Source: Actinomadura montaniterrae
Lineage (GTDB): Bacteria; Actinomycetota; Actinomycetes; Streptosporangiales; Streptosporangiaceae
Direction of reading: 5' to 3'
DNA length: 36,988 bases
Assembly (NCBI RefSeq): GCF_008923365.1
Contig: NZ_WBMR01000085.1
Location: 1 to 36,988 of the forward strand
Position 1 is the first letter of the stretch, and each line of letters opens with the position of its first letter. Positions 23,277-30,676 of this stretch are shown here, one piece after another. The translations under genes and the position numbers were made by a program. Below the pieces are notes generated by a model, which worked only from the letters and a program-made list of their open reading frames with translations, was not told the origin of the DNA and ran no database searches.

Positions 23277-23861
23277 GTGACCCCGGCCACCCGCAGGCGC
23301 GGCGACGCGCTCGAAGCGGCGATCTTCGACGCGGTGTTCGCGCAGCTCGAAGCGGTCGGCTACCGGAAACTGACCATGGAGGGCGTCGCGTCCGCCGCCC
23401 GCACCGGCAAGGCCGCGCTCTACCGGCGCTGGTCGTCCAAGGACGAGCTCATCACCGACGCCCTCAAGCACGTCCTGCCCGAGCCGCCCGCGCAGGAGCC
23501 GAGCGGCGACGTCCGCGCGGACGTGCTGCGGCTGTGCCGGACGTTCCAGCGGACGATCGAGGCCTGCCACGGCGCGCCGGTCCGGGTCCTCAAGGAGGAG
23601 ACCGCCCGCGAGGACGGCAAGGGCCTCATGCACGACGTCGTGCAGTCGCGGATGACCGGCCCGGTCAAGGAGGCGCTCTACCGGGTCCTCGAGGACGGCG
23701 CCGCGCGCGGCGTGGTCCGTCCCGGTGCGGTGACCCGGCAGGTCGCCAACGTCGGCCCGGCGGTCATCGTGTACCACAACCTCACCGAGTCGTCCGAGGT
23801 CACCGACGCGTTCATCGTCTCCCTGGTCGACGACGTCATCATGCCGATGCTCCGCCCCTGA
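23277..23861 (+). CDS. TetR/AcrR-family transcriptional regulator
   Basis: 194 residues from GTG 23277, with GGGAG six bases upstream; the open frame begins earlier, but that part lies in the divergent promoter. N-terminal HTH (residues 5-60): RRRGDALEAAIFDAVFAQLE, TMEGVASAARTGKAALYRRW, SSKDELITDALK. The C-terminal part is the variable ligand/dimer domain. It probably represses the exporter at 21740-23164 and itself, and is released when the exporter's substrate binds; this is inferred from the layout. The gene ends in a hairpin that contains its stop codon. Confidence 0.9.
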   Translation: MTPATRRRGDALEAAIFDAVFAQLEAVGYRKLTMEGVASAARTGKAALYRRWSSKDELITDALKHVLPEPPAQEPSGDVRADVLRLCRTFQRTIEACHGAPVRVLKEETAREDGKGLMHDVVQSRMTGPVKEALYRVLEDGAARGVVRPGAVTRQVANVGPAVIVYHNLTESSEVTDAFIVSLVDDVIMPMLRP

Positions 23862-23878
23862 CCGGGGCGGAGCATCGG
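23844..23878. terminator. Terminator hairpin that includes the TetR stop codon
   Basis: Perfect 15-base arms CCGATGCTCCGCCCC and GGGGCGGAGCATCGG surround a five-base loop TGACC that begins with the TGA stop of the TetR gene. The left arm encodes the last five residues. It faces the convergent MscS gene and probably ends transcription from either side. Confidence 0.75.
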
Positions 23879-23893
23879 AGCGGCGCCCAGCGC

Positions 23894-23930
23894 GGGGGCG
23901 CGGGCGCGCGCGGGCGCGGGGGCGCGGGGG
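23894..23930 (+). repeat. G-rich low-complexity tract between TetR and MscS genes
   Basis: GC-only sequence with G runs at 23894-23898, 23902-23904, 23912-23914, 23918-23922 and 23926-23930, separated by CGC or CGCGCGC. It directly precedes the MscS stop on the opposite strand. It could form a G-quadruplex in the + strand RNA or DNA. No gene is encoded. Confidence 0.6.
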
Positions 23931-23931
23931 C

Positions 23932-24993
23932 TCAGAGCGCCATCTCGTCCTTGCGCGCCGTCTCGTCGACGACCACGCGGTGGTGCCAGTACGGCGGCGC
24001 GATGCCCTCCTCGCGCAGCACGCGGTGCAGCCGCTTCAGGAACTGGTGCTTGATCTCGAACTGGTCGCCGAACTCGGTCGAGCGCAGGATGACGTGGAAG
24101 CCGACGGTCGAGTCGTTGAAGTCGTCGAAGCGCACCAGAACGTTCGCGTCCTCGATACCGCCCTGCACGTCGTGCATGACGTCCTTGCCGACCTTCACCA
24201 GCAGCTTCTCCACCCGGTCGAGGTCCACGTCGTAGGCGACCTTGGCGTACACCATCACCGACATGTCCTGCGCCGGCCGGTGGTAGTTGGTGAGGATCGT
24301 GTCGCTGAACCGCTGGTTCGGGATGACCTCGATGTTGTCGGACAGCGTCCGGATCGAGGTGTTGCGCCAGTTGATGTCGACGACGTACCCCTCCTGGCCG
24401 GTGGCCAGCTTGATGTAGTCGCCCGGCTCGATCGTCTTGGACGCCAGCACGTGCACGCCGGCGAACAGGTTCGCCAGGGTGTCCTGCAGCGCCAGCGCGA
24501 CCGCGAGGCCGCCGACGCCCAACGCGCCGAGCAGCGGCGTGATCGACACGCCGAGGCTCTGCAGCATGATCAGGATGCCGATGCCCATCACCAGCACCCG
24601 GGTGATGTTCGCGAAGATCGTCACGTTCGCGGCGGTGCCCTGCCGGGCCGACGCGACCGACGTCACCACCCCGGCAATCATCCGGGCCAGCGCCAGCGAG
24701 AACACGAGGATCGTCGCCGCCGACAGCACCCGCCCGGTCACGATGAGCGTGCCGTGCGGCATCTTCAGCGTCTTCGCGGCGAACCACGCGCCGGTGAGCA
24801 GCGCCACCGGCACCGCCAGGTCGCGCACCAGCCGCGCCGCGAGGTCGTCCCAGGCCCAGCGGGTGTCGCCGGCCCGGCGGAACAGCCGGGCGGTGAGCAC
24901 CCGGAGCACGACCGCGATCGCGAGCGCCGCCACCATCACGACGGCGGCGGCGACGAACCGCTCCCAGCTCACCCCGTGAAAGGCGTGGTGCAT
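23932..24993 (-). CDS. Mechanosensitive ion channel (MscS family)
   Basis: 353 residues from ATG 24993, with GGAGGAGG close upstream. About five membrane segments fill the N-terminal half. The pore helix region reads PLLGALGVGGLAVALALQDT then LANLFAGVHVLASKTIEPGD, the conserved MscS TM3 and start of the beta domain. VVDINWRNTSIRTLSDNIEV and IPNQRFSDTILTNYHRP are typical of the vestibule. It opens under membrane tension to release solutes. The gene has its own upstream region of 150 bp shared with the CocE-like gene. Confidence 0.93.
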   Translation of the reverse strand: MHHAFHGVSWERFVAAAVVMVAALAIAVVLRVLTARLFRRAGDTRWAWDDLAARLVRDLAVPVALLTGAWFAAKTLKMPHGTLIVTGRVLSAATILVFSLALARMIAGVVTSVASARQGTAANVTIFANITRVLVMGIGILIMLQSLGVSITPLLGALGVGGLAVALALQDTLANLFAGVHVLASKTIEPGDYIKLATGQEGYVVDINWRNTSIRTLSDNIEVIPNQRFSDTILTNYHRPAQDMSVMVYAKVAYDVDLDRVEKLLVKVGKDVMHDVQGGIEDANVLVRFDDFNDSTVGFHVILRSTEFGDQFEIKHQFLKRLHRVLREEGIAPPYWHHRVVVDETARKDEMAL

Positions 24994-25143
24994 CGTTCCC
25001 TCCTCCGGTGCGGCCCCGCGCCGCCCGTCCCTCGGCAGTGCGCAATCCTTGCCGCAAACCGCCCTCGATCGTAGTGAAACCCCGCAATTCTGCGAGACAC
25101 CTCACAGCGGGGTTCCCGTCACCCGCCGGATACGATCGATCAA

Positions 25144-26805
25144 GTGGTAGGCGTGGAGAGGATGCGCCGGCTCGGGGTCACGGCGCTCGGACTGCGGAAC
25201 GGCCCCCACAAGGTGACGGTCGACCGCGACCTCAAGGTCCCGGCCGCCGACGGCGTGACGCTGCTGGCCGACCGGTACGCCCCCGCCGGCGTCGAGCGCG
25301 CACCGGTCGTGCTCGTCCGCTCCCCGTACGGGCGGCGCGGGCCGTTCGGCCTCATGTGCGGGCAGGCGTTCGCCTCGCACGGCTTCCAGGCCGTGGTGCA
25401 GAGCGTCCGCGGCGGCTTCGGCTCCGGCGGCGTGTTCGAGGCGCTCGACGAGCGCGAGGACGGCCTCGCCACCATCGCGTGGCTGAAGGAGCAGCCCTGG
25501 TTCGGCGGCACCTTCGCGATGCACGGCCCGAGCTACCTCGGCTACGTGCAGTGGGCCGTCGCCGCCGAGGCCGGGCCCGAGCTCAAAGCGCTGTCGATGC
25601 AGGTCACCGCGTCCACCTTCCGCGACGCGGTCAACGTCGGCGGCACGTTCGCGCTGGAGTCCGCGCTCATCTGGGTCGACCTCACCGCCCGGATGAAGAA
25701 CTCGCTGTCCGGCATCACCACCGGCATCATGTCGCCGCGCCGCGCCCGGCGCGCCGCCCTGTCGGGCCGCCCGCTCGCCGAACTCGACCGCATCGCGACC
25801 GGCGAGCAGCAGCGGTTCTTCCAGGAGCTCCTCGTCAACGGCCCCGACACCCCGTTCTGGGACAAGCGCGACTTCAGCCCCACCGTCTCCCAGGTCGGCG
25901 CGCCGGTGAACATGACCGGCGGCTGGTACGACATCTTCCTGCCGTGGCAGCTCAAGGACTACGCCGCGCTCCGCGCCGCCGGGCACCGCCCCTACCTCAC
26001 CATCGGCCCCTGGTTCCACGCCGACCAGCGGATGATGCGCGGCTCGGTGCACGAGTCCGTCAAGTGGTTCCGCGCGCACCTGCTGGACGACCCGTCCGGC
26101 CTGCGCGAGCAGCCCGTCCGGCTGCTGGTCACCGGCGCCGACGAGTGGCGCGAGTTCCCCGACTGGCCCGTCCCCGGGATGCGCGAGGAGCGCTGGCACC
26201 TGCAGCCCGCCGGCGCCCTCTCCCCCGGCGAGCCGCCCGAGTCCGAGCCCGACACCTACCGGTACGACCCCGAGCACCCGACGCCGTTCCTCGGCGGCCC
26301 GACCCTGCTCGGCGAGACCCATCCCGTCACCGACCAGCGCCGCCTCGAACGCCGCCGCGACGTGCTCGTCTACACCTCGCCCGTGCTGGACGACGACCTG
26401 GAGATCATCGGCCCGGTCACCGCGGACCTGCACGTCCGGTCGAACCGCGAGCACACCGACTTCGTCGTCCGGCTCTGCGACGTCACCCCGGACGGCGAGT
26501 CCCTCAACCTGTGCGAGGGCATGCGGCGGCTCGTCCCCGGCTCGCCCGAGCCCGGCGAGGACGGCGTCCGCCGCGTCACCGTCGAGCTGTGGCCCGCCGG
26601 GCACCGCTTCCGCCGCGGCCACCGCGTCCGCGTGCAGGTCGCCAGCGGCGCCTACCCCCGCGTCGCCCGCAACCCCGGCACCGGCGCCCCCATCGGCACC
26701 GCCACCGAGATGCTCACCGCCGACCAGGAGGTCCTGCACACCCCGGACCACCCGAGCGCCATCATCCTCCCGGTCGTCCCGCTCCGCGCTGACTCGCGGA
26801 GCTGA
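25144..26805 (+). CDS. CocE/NonD-family hydrolase (X-Pro dipeptidyl-peptidase-like)
   Basis: 553 residues from GTG 25144 (ATG 25162 is an alternative but its GGAGAGG touches the codon). An alpha/beta-hydrolase with the CocE layout: serine nucleophile S130 in MHGPSYLGY, Asp263 in GGWYDIF and His292 in GPWFHADQ. The C-terminal jelly-roll domain has RRDVLVYTSPVLDDDLEIIG and ends with VRVQVASGAYPRVARNPGTG. Members hydrolyse esters, amides or acyl groups (cocaine esterase, glutaryl acylase, X-Pro peptidase); the real substrate is unknown. No signal peptide. It converges on the peroxiredoxin gene with a 21-bp gap. Confidence 0.92.
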   Translation: MVGVERMRRLGVTALGLRNGPHKVTVDRDLKVPAADGVTLLADRYAPAGVERAPVVLVRSPYGRRGPFGLMCGQAFASHGFQAVVQSVRGGFGSGGVFEALDEREDGLATIAWLKEQPWFGGTFAMHGPSYLGYVQWAVAAEAGPELKALSMQVTASTFRDAVNVGGTFALESALIWVDLTARMKNSLSGITTGIMSPRRARRAALSGRPLAELDRIATGEQQRFFQELLVNGPDTPFWDKRDFSPTVSQVGAPVNMTGGWYDIFLPWQLKDYAALRAAGHRPYLTIGPWFHADQRMMRGSVHESVKWFRAHLLDDPSGLREQPVRLLVTGADEWREFPDWPVPGMREERWHLQPAGALSPGEPPESEPDTYRYDPEHPTPFLGGPTLLGETHPVTDQRRLERRRDVLVYTSPVLDDDLEIIGPVTADLHVRSNREHTDFVVRLCDVTPDGESLNLCEGMRRLVPGSPEPGEDGVRRVTVELWPAGHRFRRGHRVRVQVASGAYPRVARNPGTGAPIGTATEMLTADQEVLHTPDHPSAIILPVVPLRADSRS

Positions 26806-26826
26806 CTCCCGGGGCGCCGCCGCAGG

Positions 26827-27276
26827 TCAGCGGGCTCTGAGGGCCTCCAGGGCCTTGTCGGCGTGGGTGTTCATGCGGATCTCGCTCTTGATGACGGCCA
26901 GGACGCGGCGGTCGGTGTCGATGACGAAGGTCTGCCGCTTCGTCGGCAGCATGGCCAGGCCGCGCTTGACGCCGAAGCGGGCGCGGACCGTGCCCTCGGG
27001 GTCGGAAAGCAGCGGGTAGGCGAAGGAGTTCTTCTCCGCGAACTCCTGCTGCTTGGCGACGGGATCGGCGCTGACGCCGACGGGGTGGGCGCCGACCTCG
27101 GCGAGCTCGGCGACGAGGTCGCGGAAGTGGCAGGCCTCGGCGGTGCAGCCGGGGGTCATCGCGGCCGGGTAGAAGAACAGGACGACCGGGCCCTGCTCCA
27201 GCAGGCCGGTCAGGGTGCGCGGTTCGCCCGTCTGGTCGGGCAGTTCGAAGTCGTCAACGACGTCACCGACGTTCAT
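26827..27276 (-). CDS. Thiol peroxidase, BCP-type peroxiredoxin
   Basis: 149 residues from ATG 27276 (GTG 27306 in frame is possible). The peroxidatic Cys44 is in TPGCTAEACHF, with Cys49 five residues later, the pattern of atypical two-Cys BCP enzymes. The thioredoxin-like fold is complete, from DFELPDQTGEPRTL to RQTFVIDTDRRVLAVI. It reduces peroxides with thioredoxin as electron donor in the cytosol. The start lies 14 bp inside the upstream GGCT-like gene, so translation is likely coupled. Confidence 0.92.
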   Translation of the reverse strand: MNVGDVVDDFELPDQTGEPRTLTGLLEQGPVVLFFYPAAMTPGCTAEACHFRDLVAELAEVGAHPVGVSADPVAKQQEFAEKNSFAYPLLSDPEGTVRARFGVKRGLAMLPTKRQTFVIDTDRRVLAVIKSEIRMNTHADKALEALRAR

Positions 27277-27937
27277 GCGACGAACGTAGCCCTCCCGCGC
27301 CGTCACCGGGAGGGCGGGGCGGGCCGAGAAGCGCCGCGATGCGGTGCCGCGTCCAGGTCCCGGACGCGCCGGGGCAGGCGGCGAGGTACGCGGCGGCGCG
27401 CGCCGCCGGCCAGTCGTGCGCCTCGCGGAGGCCGTTGCCGAGCATGGTGAGGTACGGCGCGGACGGCGCGTTCAGCTCGGCGGCCGACGAGGAATGCGGC
27501 GCGGTGAACGTCAGCATCGGGTGCCCGCCGCGCTCGCCGACCTTGACGATCGTCTCGTAGCGGCCGGGGCCGAGTCGCTGCCGGCCGTGCGCGACGGCCT
27601 CCGACAGGTCGTGGTCCACGCCGACGTCGCGGCGCATCTCCTGGGACACCACGTCGCAGAACTGGGTGCGGGTCAGCAGGTAGGCGCGGGCCGCCGCGCG
27701 CCCCGGCAGCGCCGGGTCGTAGAACGCCATGCCGCCGCCCCACACCTGGGACGTCAGCGCGAAGTAGATGCCGCCCGGCAGCGTGACCGAGAGCTCGGCG
27801 CGGGCCGGGCGCGGATCGCGGCAGCCGGTGTAGTGCCGGGCGCCGCCCGCCGGACGCCCGCCGGACAGGTAGCAGCGGAACCTCTCGCGGAAGAGGTTCG
27901 AGCCGTACGCGACGTACCAGAGCGAACTTTCGTCCAT
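27263..27937 (-). CDS. GGCT-like (gamma-glutamylcyclotransferase-fold) protein
   Basis: 224 residues from ATG 27937 (GGAAGGG directly before it). The N-terminus LWYVAYGSNLFRERFRCYL carries the YGSN signature (11-14) of the GGCT fold, which binds the substrate's gamma-glutamyl group. The rest is longer than the usual 120-150 residues and has an extra C-terminal helical part (SAPYLTMLGNGLREAHDWPA). Similar proteins are sometimes mislabelled histone deacetylases. I cannot identify the catalytic Glu with confidence. It overlaps the peroxiredoxin gene by 14 bp, and a thiol-related role would fit but is inferred. Confidence 0.72.
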   Translation of the reverse strand: MDESSLWYVAYGSNLFRERFRCYLSGGRPAGGARHYTGCRDPRPARAELSVTLPGGIYFALTSQVWGGGMAFYDPALPGRAAARAYLLTRTQFCDVVSQEMRRDVGVDHDLSEAVAHGRQRLGPGRYETIVKVGERGGHPMLTFTAPHSSSAAELNAPSAPYLTMLGNGLREAHDWPAARAAAYLAACPGASGTWTRHRIAALLGPPRPPGDGAGGLRSSHERR

Positions 27938-28048
27938 CCCTTCCAGTATCCACGCTGGTGAGAGGCCCTGGAGGGGGCGCGATGGGGAGAGCGTTCCGAT
28001 TCGCGAGGTTTGACGGGGAGAGCGGCCGGAAATAGTCTCCAGCGAGTC

Positions 28049-28071
28049 AGGTGTCTACGACGCAGATACCT
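28049..28071. promoter_or_regulatory. Imperfect dyad upstream of the glycosyltransferase gene
   Basis: AGGTGTC (28049-28055) and GATACCT (28065-28071) form a 6-of-7 inverted repeat spaced by nine bases, 35 bases before the start codon. It could be an operator or part of the promoter. No regulator gene is next to it. Confidence 0.35.
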
Positions 28072-28106
28072 CCAGGCTTCCCCTGTGTAGTCCCGGAGGA
28101 TACGTC

Positions 28107-29351
28107 ATGCACCGCACGCTGAACATCGCTCTCGTGTCCGCCTCCGACCTTGACGGCGAACACCTGCAGTCAGTCCACGTCCGGGATCTCGCCCGTTCGC
28201 TCGCCCGCACGGACGCGGGCCACCAGGTCACGGTCTATGCCCGGCGCCAGGCCGAGGACGCCCGCGGCCGGGTCCGGCTCGGACCGGGCGCGACGCTCGT
28301 CCACCTGGACGCCGGCCCGGCCCGCCCGCTGACCGACGACGAGCTGCTCGACCACGTCCGCGACCTCGCCGACGAGCTGCGCCACCGCTGGTCCGGCGCC
28401 GGACGCCCCGACCTCGTGCACGCGCACGGCTGGATCGGCGGCCTCGCCGCCTGCGCCGTCGCCCGCGAGCTCGGCATTCCCTTCGCCCAGAGCTACCACG
28501 GCGTCGCCGCCGCCGAGCGGCGCGCCGGCCACCAGGTCCACCCCCACCGCGACCGCCTGGAGAAGGCGATCGGCCGCGGCGCCGACATCGTCCTCGCCGG
28601 GCACGCCGAGGAGGCGGGCGCGGTGGTCCGGATGGGCGTCCCGCGGCCGTCCGTCGCCGTGGTCCCCTACGCCGTCGACGCCGACCAGTTCGCCCAGGTC
28701 GGCCCCGCGATGCCGCACGGCGACCGGGACCGGCTCGTGATGGTCTGCGACGACCTCGAGTCCGGCGACGTCGCGACCGCGCTGCGCGCCCTGGTCCACG
28801 TCCCCGGCGCCGAGCTCGCCGTCGCCGGCGGCCCCGCCCGCGAGGACCTGGAGAACGACCCGGTCGTGCACCGGCTCATGATGCTGGCCAAGGAGCTCCA
28901 CGTCGCCGACCGCGTCATCTTCCTCGGCCGGCTGCCGCGCAAGTCGCTGCCGAAGCTGCTGCGCACCGCCAGCCTCGTCCTCTGCCTGACCCCCGCCCAG
29001 CCCTGCCCCACCACCCCGCTGGAGGCCATGGCCTGCGGCGTCCCGGTGGTGGCGACCCCGGCCGGCGGCAACACCGACGAGGTGCTCGACAAGATCACCG
29101 GCCTGCACGTGCCGGCCGGGCGGCCCGCCGTCATCGGCCGCACCGTGCGCCGGCTCCTCGGCGAGGAGACCACCCTGCACGGCTACTCCATCGCCGCCGC
29201 CGACCGCGCCCGGTCCCGCTACTCGTGGGACCGGATCGCCGCCGAGACGCTCCGCGCCTACGAGCGGATCCTGCCCGTCCCCGACCCCGAACCCGTCCCC
29301 GAGGACGAGGTGGAGAGCGACACCGAGCGCGTCCCCGCACTCGCCGGCTGA
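28107..29351 (+). CDS. GT4-type (GT-B fold) glycosyltransferase
   Basis: 414 residues from ATG 28107, with GGAGG eight bases upstream. The N-domain starts LNIALVSASDLDGEHLQSVH, with PDLVHAHGWIGGLAACAV as the typical glycosyltransferase-4 stretch. The C-domain carries DRVIFLGRLPRKSLPKLL and TTPLEAMACGVPVVATPAGG. In the EX7E motif the second Glu (PLEAM) is present, but the first position is Gln (AQPCPTTPLE). It should transfer a sugar from a nucleotide donor to a lipid, protein or small acceptor. The C-terminal 25 residues are acidic and Pro-rich. A single gene with its own terminator. Confidence 0.9.
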   Translation: MHRTLNIALVSASDLDGEHLQSVHVRDLARSLARTDAGHQVTVYARRQAEDARGRVRLGPGATLVHLDAGPARPLTDDELLDHVRDLADELRHRWSGAGRPDLVHAHGWIGGLAACAVARELGIPFAQSYHGVAAAERRAGHQVHPHRDRLEKAIGRGADIVLAGHAEEAGAVVRMGVPRPSVAVVPYAVDADQFAQVGPAMPHGDRDRLVMVCDDLESGDVATALRALVHVPGAELAVAGGPAREDLENDPVVHRLMMLAKELHVADRVIFLGRLPRKSLPKLLRTASLVLCLTPAQPCPTTPLEAMACGVPVVATPAGGNTDEVLDKITGLHVPAGRPAVIGRTVRRLLGEETTLHGYSIAAADRARSRYSWDRIAAETLRAYERILPVPDPEPVPEDEVESDTERVPALAG

Positions 29352-29366
29352 CCCCCCACCGACCGC

Positions 29367-29399
29367 AGGCCCCGGATCCTCCCCCCAGATCCGGGGCCT
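29367..29399 (+). terminator. Rho-independent terminator after the glycosyltransferase gene
   Basis: Twelve-base arms AGGCCCCGGATC and GATCCGGGGCCT pair perfectly around a nine-base loop, 15 bases after the stop. A short T-containing tail (TGCTATTG) follows. It is the cleanest terminator in the window. Confidence 0.8.
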
Positions 29400-29404
29400 T
29401 GCTA

Positions 29405-29690
29405 TTGCAATCTCGGCCCAAGGGGCTCGCCTGGCGGCTCGCCCCTTGACCGATCTTGGGCGAGCGCGAACTCGCTTCGCGAGCTTCCCGGTGGGGGCTC
29501 GCCTTCGGCTTCGCCCCCACCGGTCAGATAGCGCGCTCGCGTGGTCGCTCGGGTCGCTGCGCCCACTTGAAGGCTCGCCTCCGGCTTCGCCCCACCGGTC
29601 AGATAGCGCGCTCGCGTGGTCGTTTAGGTTGCTGCGCCCTCTTGAAGGCTCGCCTCCTACCGGTTGGATCGTGCGGGCTCAGCCTGGCGG
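29405..29690. repeat. Repeat-rich hairpin region (two full tandem units plus a partial one)
   Basis: A unit of 75-76 bp is repeated: 29496-29571 and 29572-29646, nearly identical, each containing ACCGGTCAGATAGCGCGCTC and ending in CTTGAA. A degenerate third copy starts at 29647. Inside and before them are strong inverted repeats: CAAGGGGC/GCCCCTTG (29419-29448), CTCGC-TTC-GCGAG (29471-29483) and CCGGTGGGGGC/GCCCCCACCGG (29488-29523). The first and last have 14-base loops built from the same CTCGCC/GGCTC words. No gene is supported. It looks like a REP-type intergenic element rather than an insertion sequence. Confidence 0.75.
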
Positions 29691-29731
29691 GGGAGCATGT
29701 TTTCGCAGGTCAGAGGGTATTGCTACGGACT

Positions 29732-30676
29732 GTGAAGACATCGAGACGCATTGAGATCGGGTGGCCCGTGCTGGGCGTCACCGTCGCCGCCGACCTCGAC
29801 GAGCGCAACCCCGTCCTGGCCGACGCGATCTGGGACGCGCTGCCGTACCGGAGCCTGCAGGGGCACGCGCTGGTCGCCGGCCACCACCTGTACCACGTCG
29901 CGCCCGTGCACGACGTGCTCCACCTGCCCGCCGTGCACCGGGTCGACCGCCGGGCCGTGCCGGACGGCACGCTGTTCTGCTCGCGGCTCCAGCACCTCGG
30001 CATCAAGTACGGGGAGCTGACCGAGCCGATGGCGGCGACGCCGATCGGGCGGGTCACGGAAGGCGACCTGGACGCGCTCGCCGACGCGGGACGAGCCGTG
30101 TGGGAGTCGGTGTACTCGTCCAAGAAGCCGGTCGTCGCGGAGGTGCGCCGTGCCGGCGAGCCGGGCGGGCACCGCGTGCCGCGCCTGACCGCGGCCGACC
30201 CGGAGATGGACGCGCTGGTCGGCGACGTGCACGCGGAGACGGAGCGGATCTGGCTGGACCCGCCGCAGGAACTGGTCGACCTGCACGACGGGCGCATCGC
30301 GTCGCGCGCCGGGACGCACGGGACCGTCCTGACGACGCTGCTGTTCGTCAACGGCGAGACCCGGCCGCTGGGATACAACGCCTACAGCGGCCTCGTCCGC
30401 GCCGCGCACGAGGGGCTGCCGCTGGAGCCGCTGCGGCGGATGGCGCACGCGCTGATCGCGGTGCCGGCGGAGTTCCTCGCCTACTGCGGGCTGGAGAAGC
30501 TCGGCGGGTTCACCGAGCGGCTGCTCGACGGCCTGGACCGGCTGGACCGGCGGCAGGACTTCGCCGCCGTGATGGCGCACATGGCGCTGTATGTGAACTG
30601 CCTGGGCGGATGGAACCTGCACCTGTTCCCGTGGAACGTCGGCGACCATCTGCGGCAGGCCGGGGCCGCGTCGTGA
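29732..30676 (+). CDS. Cucumopine synthase-like protein (cyclophilin-like domain plus C-terminal helical bundle)
   Basis: 314 residues from GTG 29732; GTG 29768 would cut off the first strand, and the longer open frame runs through the repeat region and is not real. Residues 7-112 look like a cyclophilin-like beta barrel: IEIGWPVLGVTVAAD, VLADAIWDALPYRSLQGHA, VPDGTLFCSRLQHLGIKYG and PMAATPIGRV. Residues 165-308 form a helical bundle with ETERIWLDPPQEL, NGETRPLGYNAYSG and ALYVNCLGGWNLHLFPWN. From memory this two-part layout matches cucumopine synthase and its bacterial relatives, which condense histidine with a keto acid without redox cofactors. I could not verify this by search. The stop overlaps the FAD enzyme start (GTGA). 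Confidence 0.55.
   Translation: MKTSRRIEIGWPVLGVTVAADLDERNPVLADAIWDALPYRSLQGHALVAGHHLYHVAPVHDVLHLPAVHRVDRRAVPDGTLFCSRLQHLGIKYGELTEPMAATPIGRVTEGDLDALADAGRAVWESVYSSKKPVVAEVRRAGEPGGHRVPRLTAADPEMDALVGDVHAETERIWLDPPQELVDLHDGRIASRAGTHGTVLTTLLFVNGETRPLGYNAYSGLVRAAHEGLPLEPLRRMAHALIAVPAEFLAYCGLEKLGGFTERLLDGLDRLDRRQDFAAVMAHMALYVNCLGGWNLHLFPWNVGDHLRQAGAAS

Noticed and set aside
29456..29731. Long in-frame extension of the cucumopine synthase-like gene
   Set aside because: The extension is made of the tandem repeats and gives a repetitive peptide without start signals.
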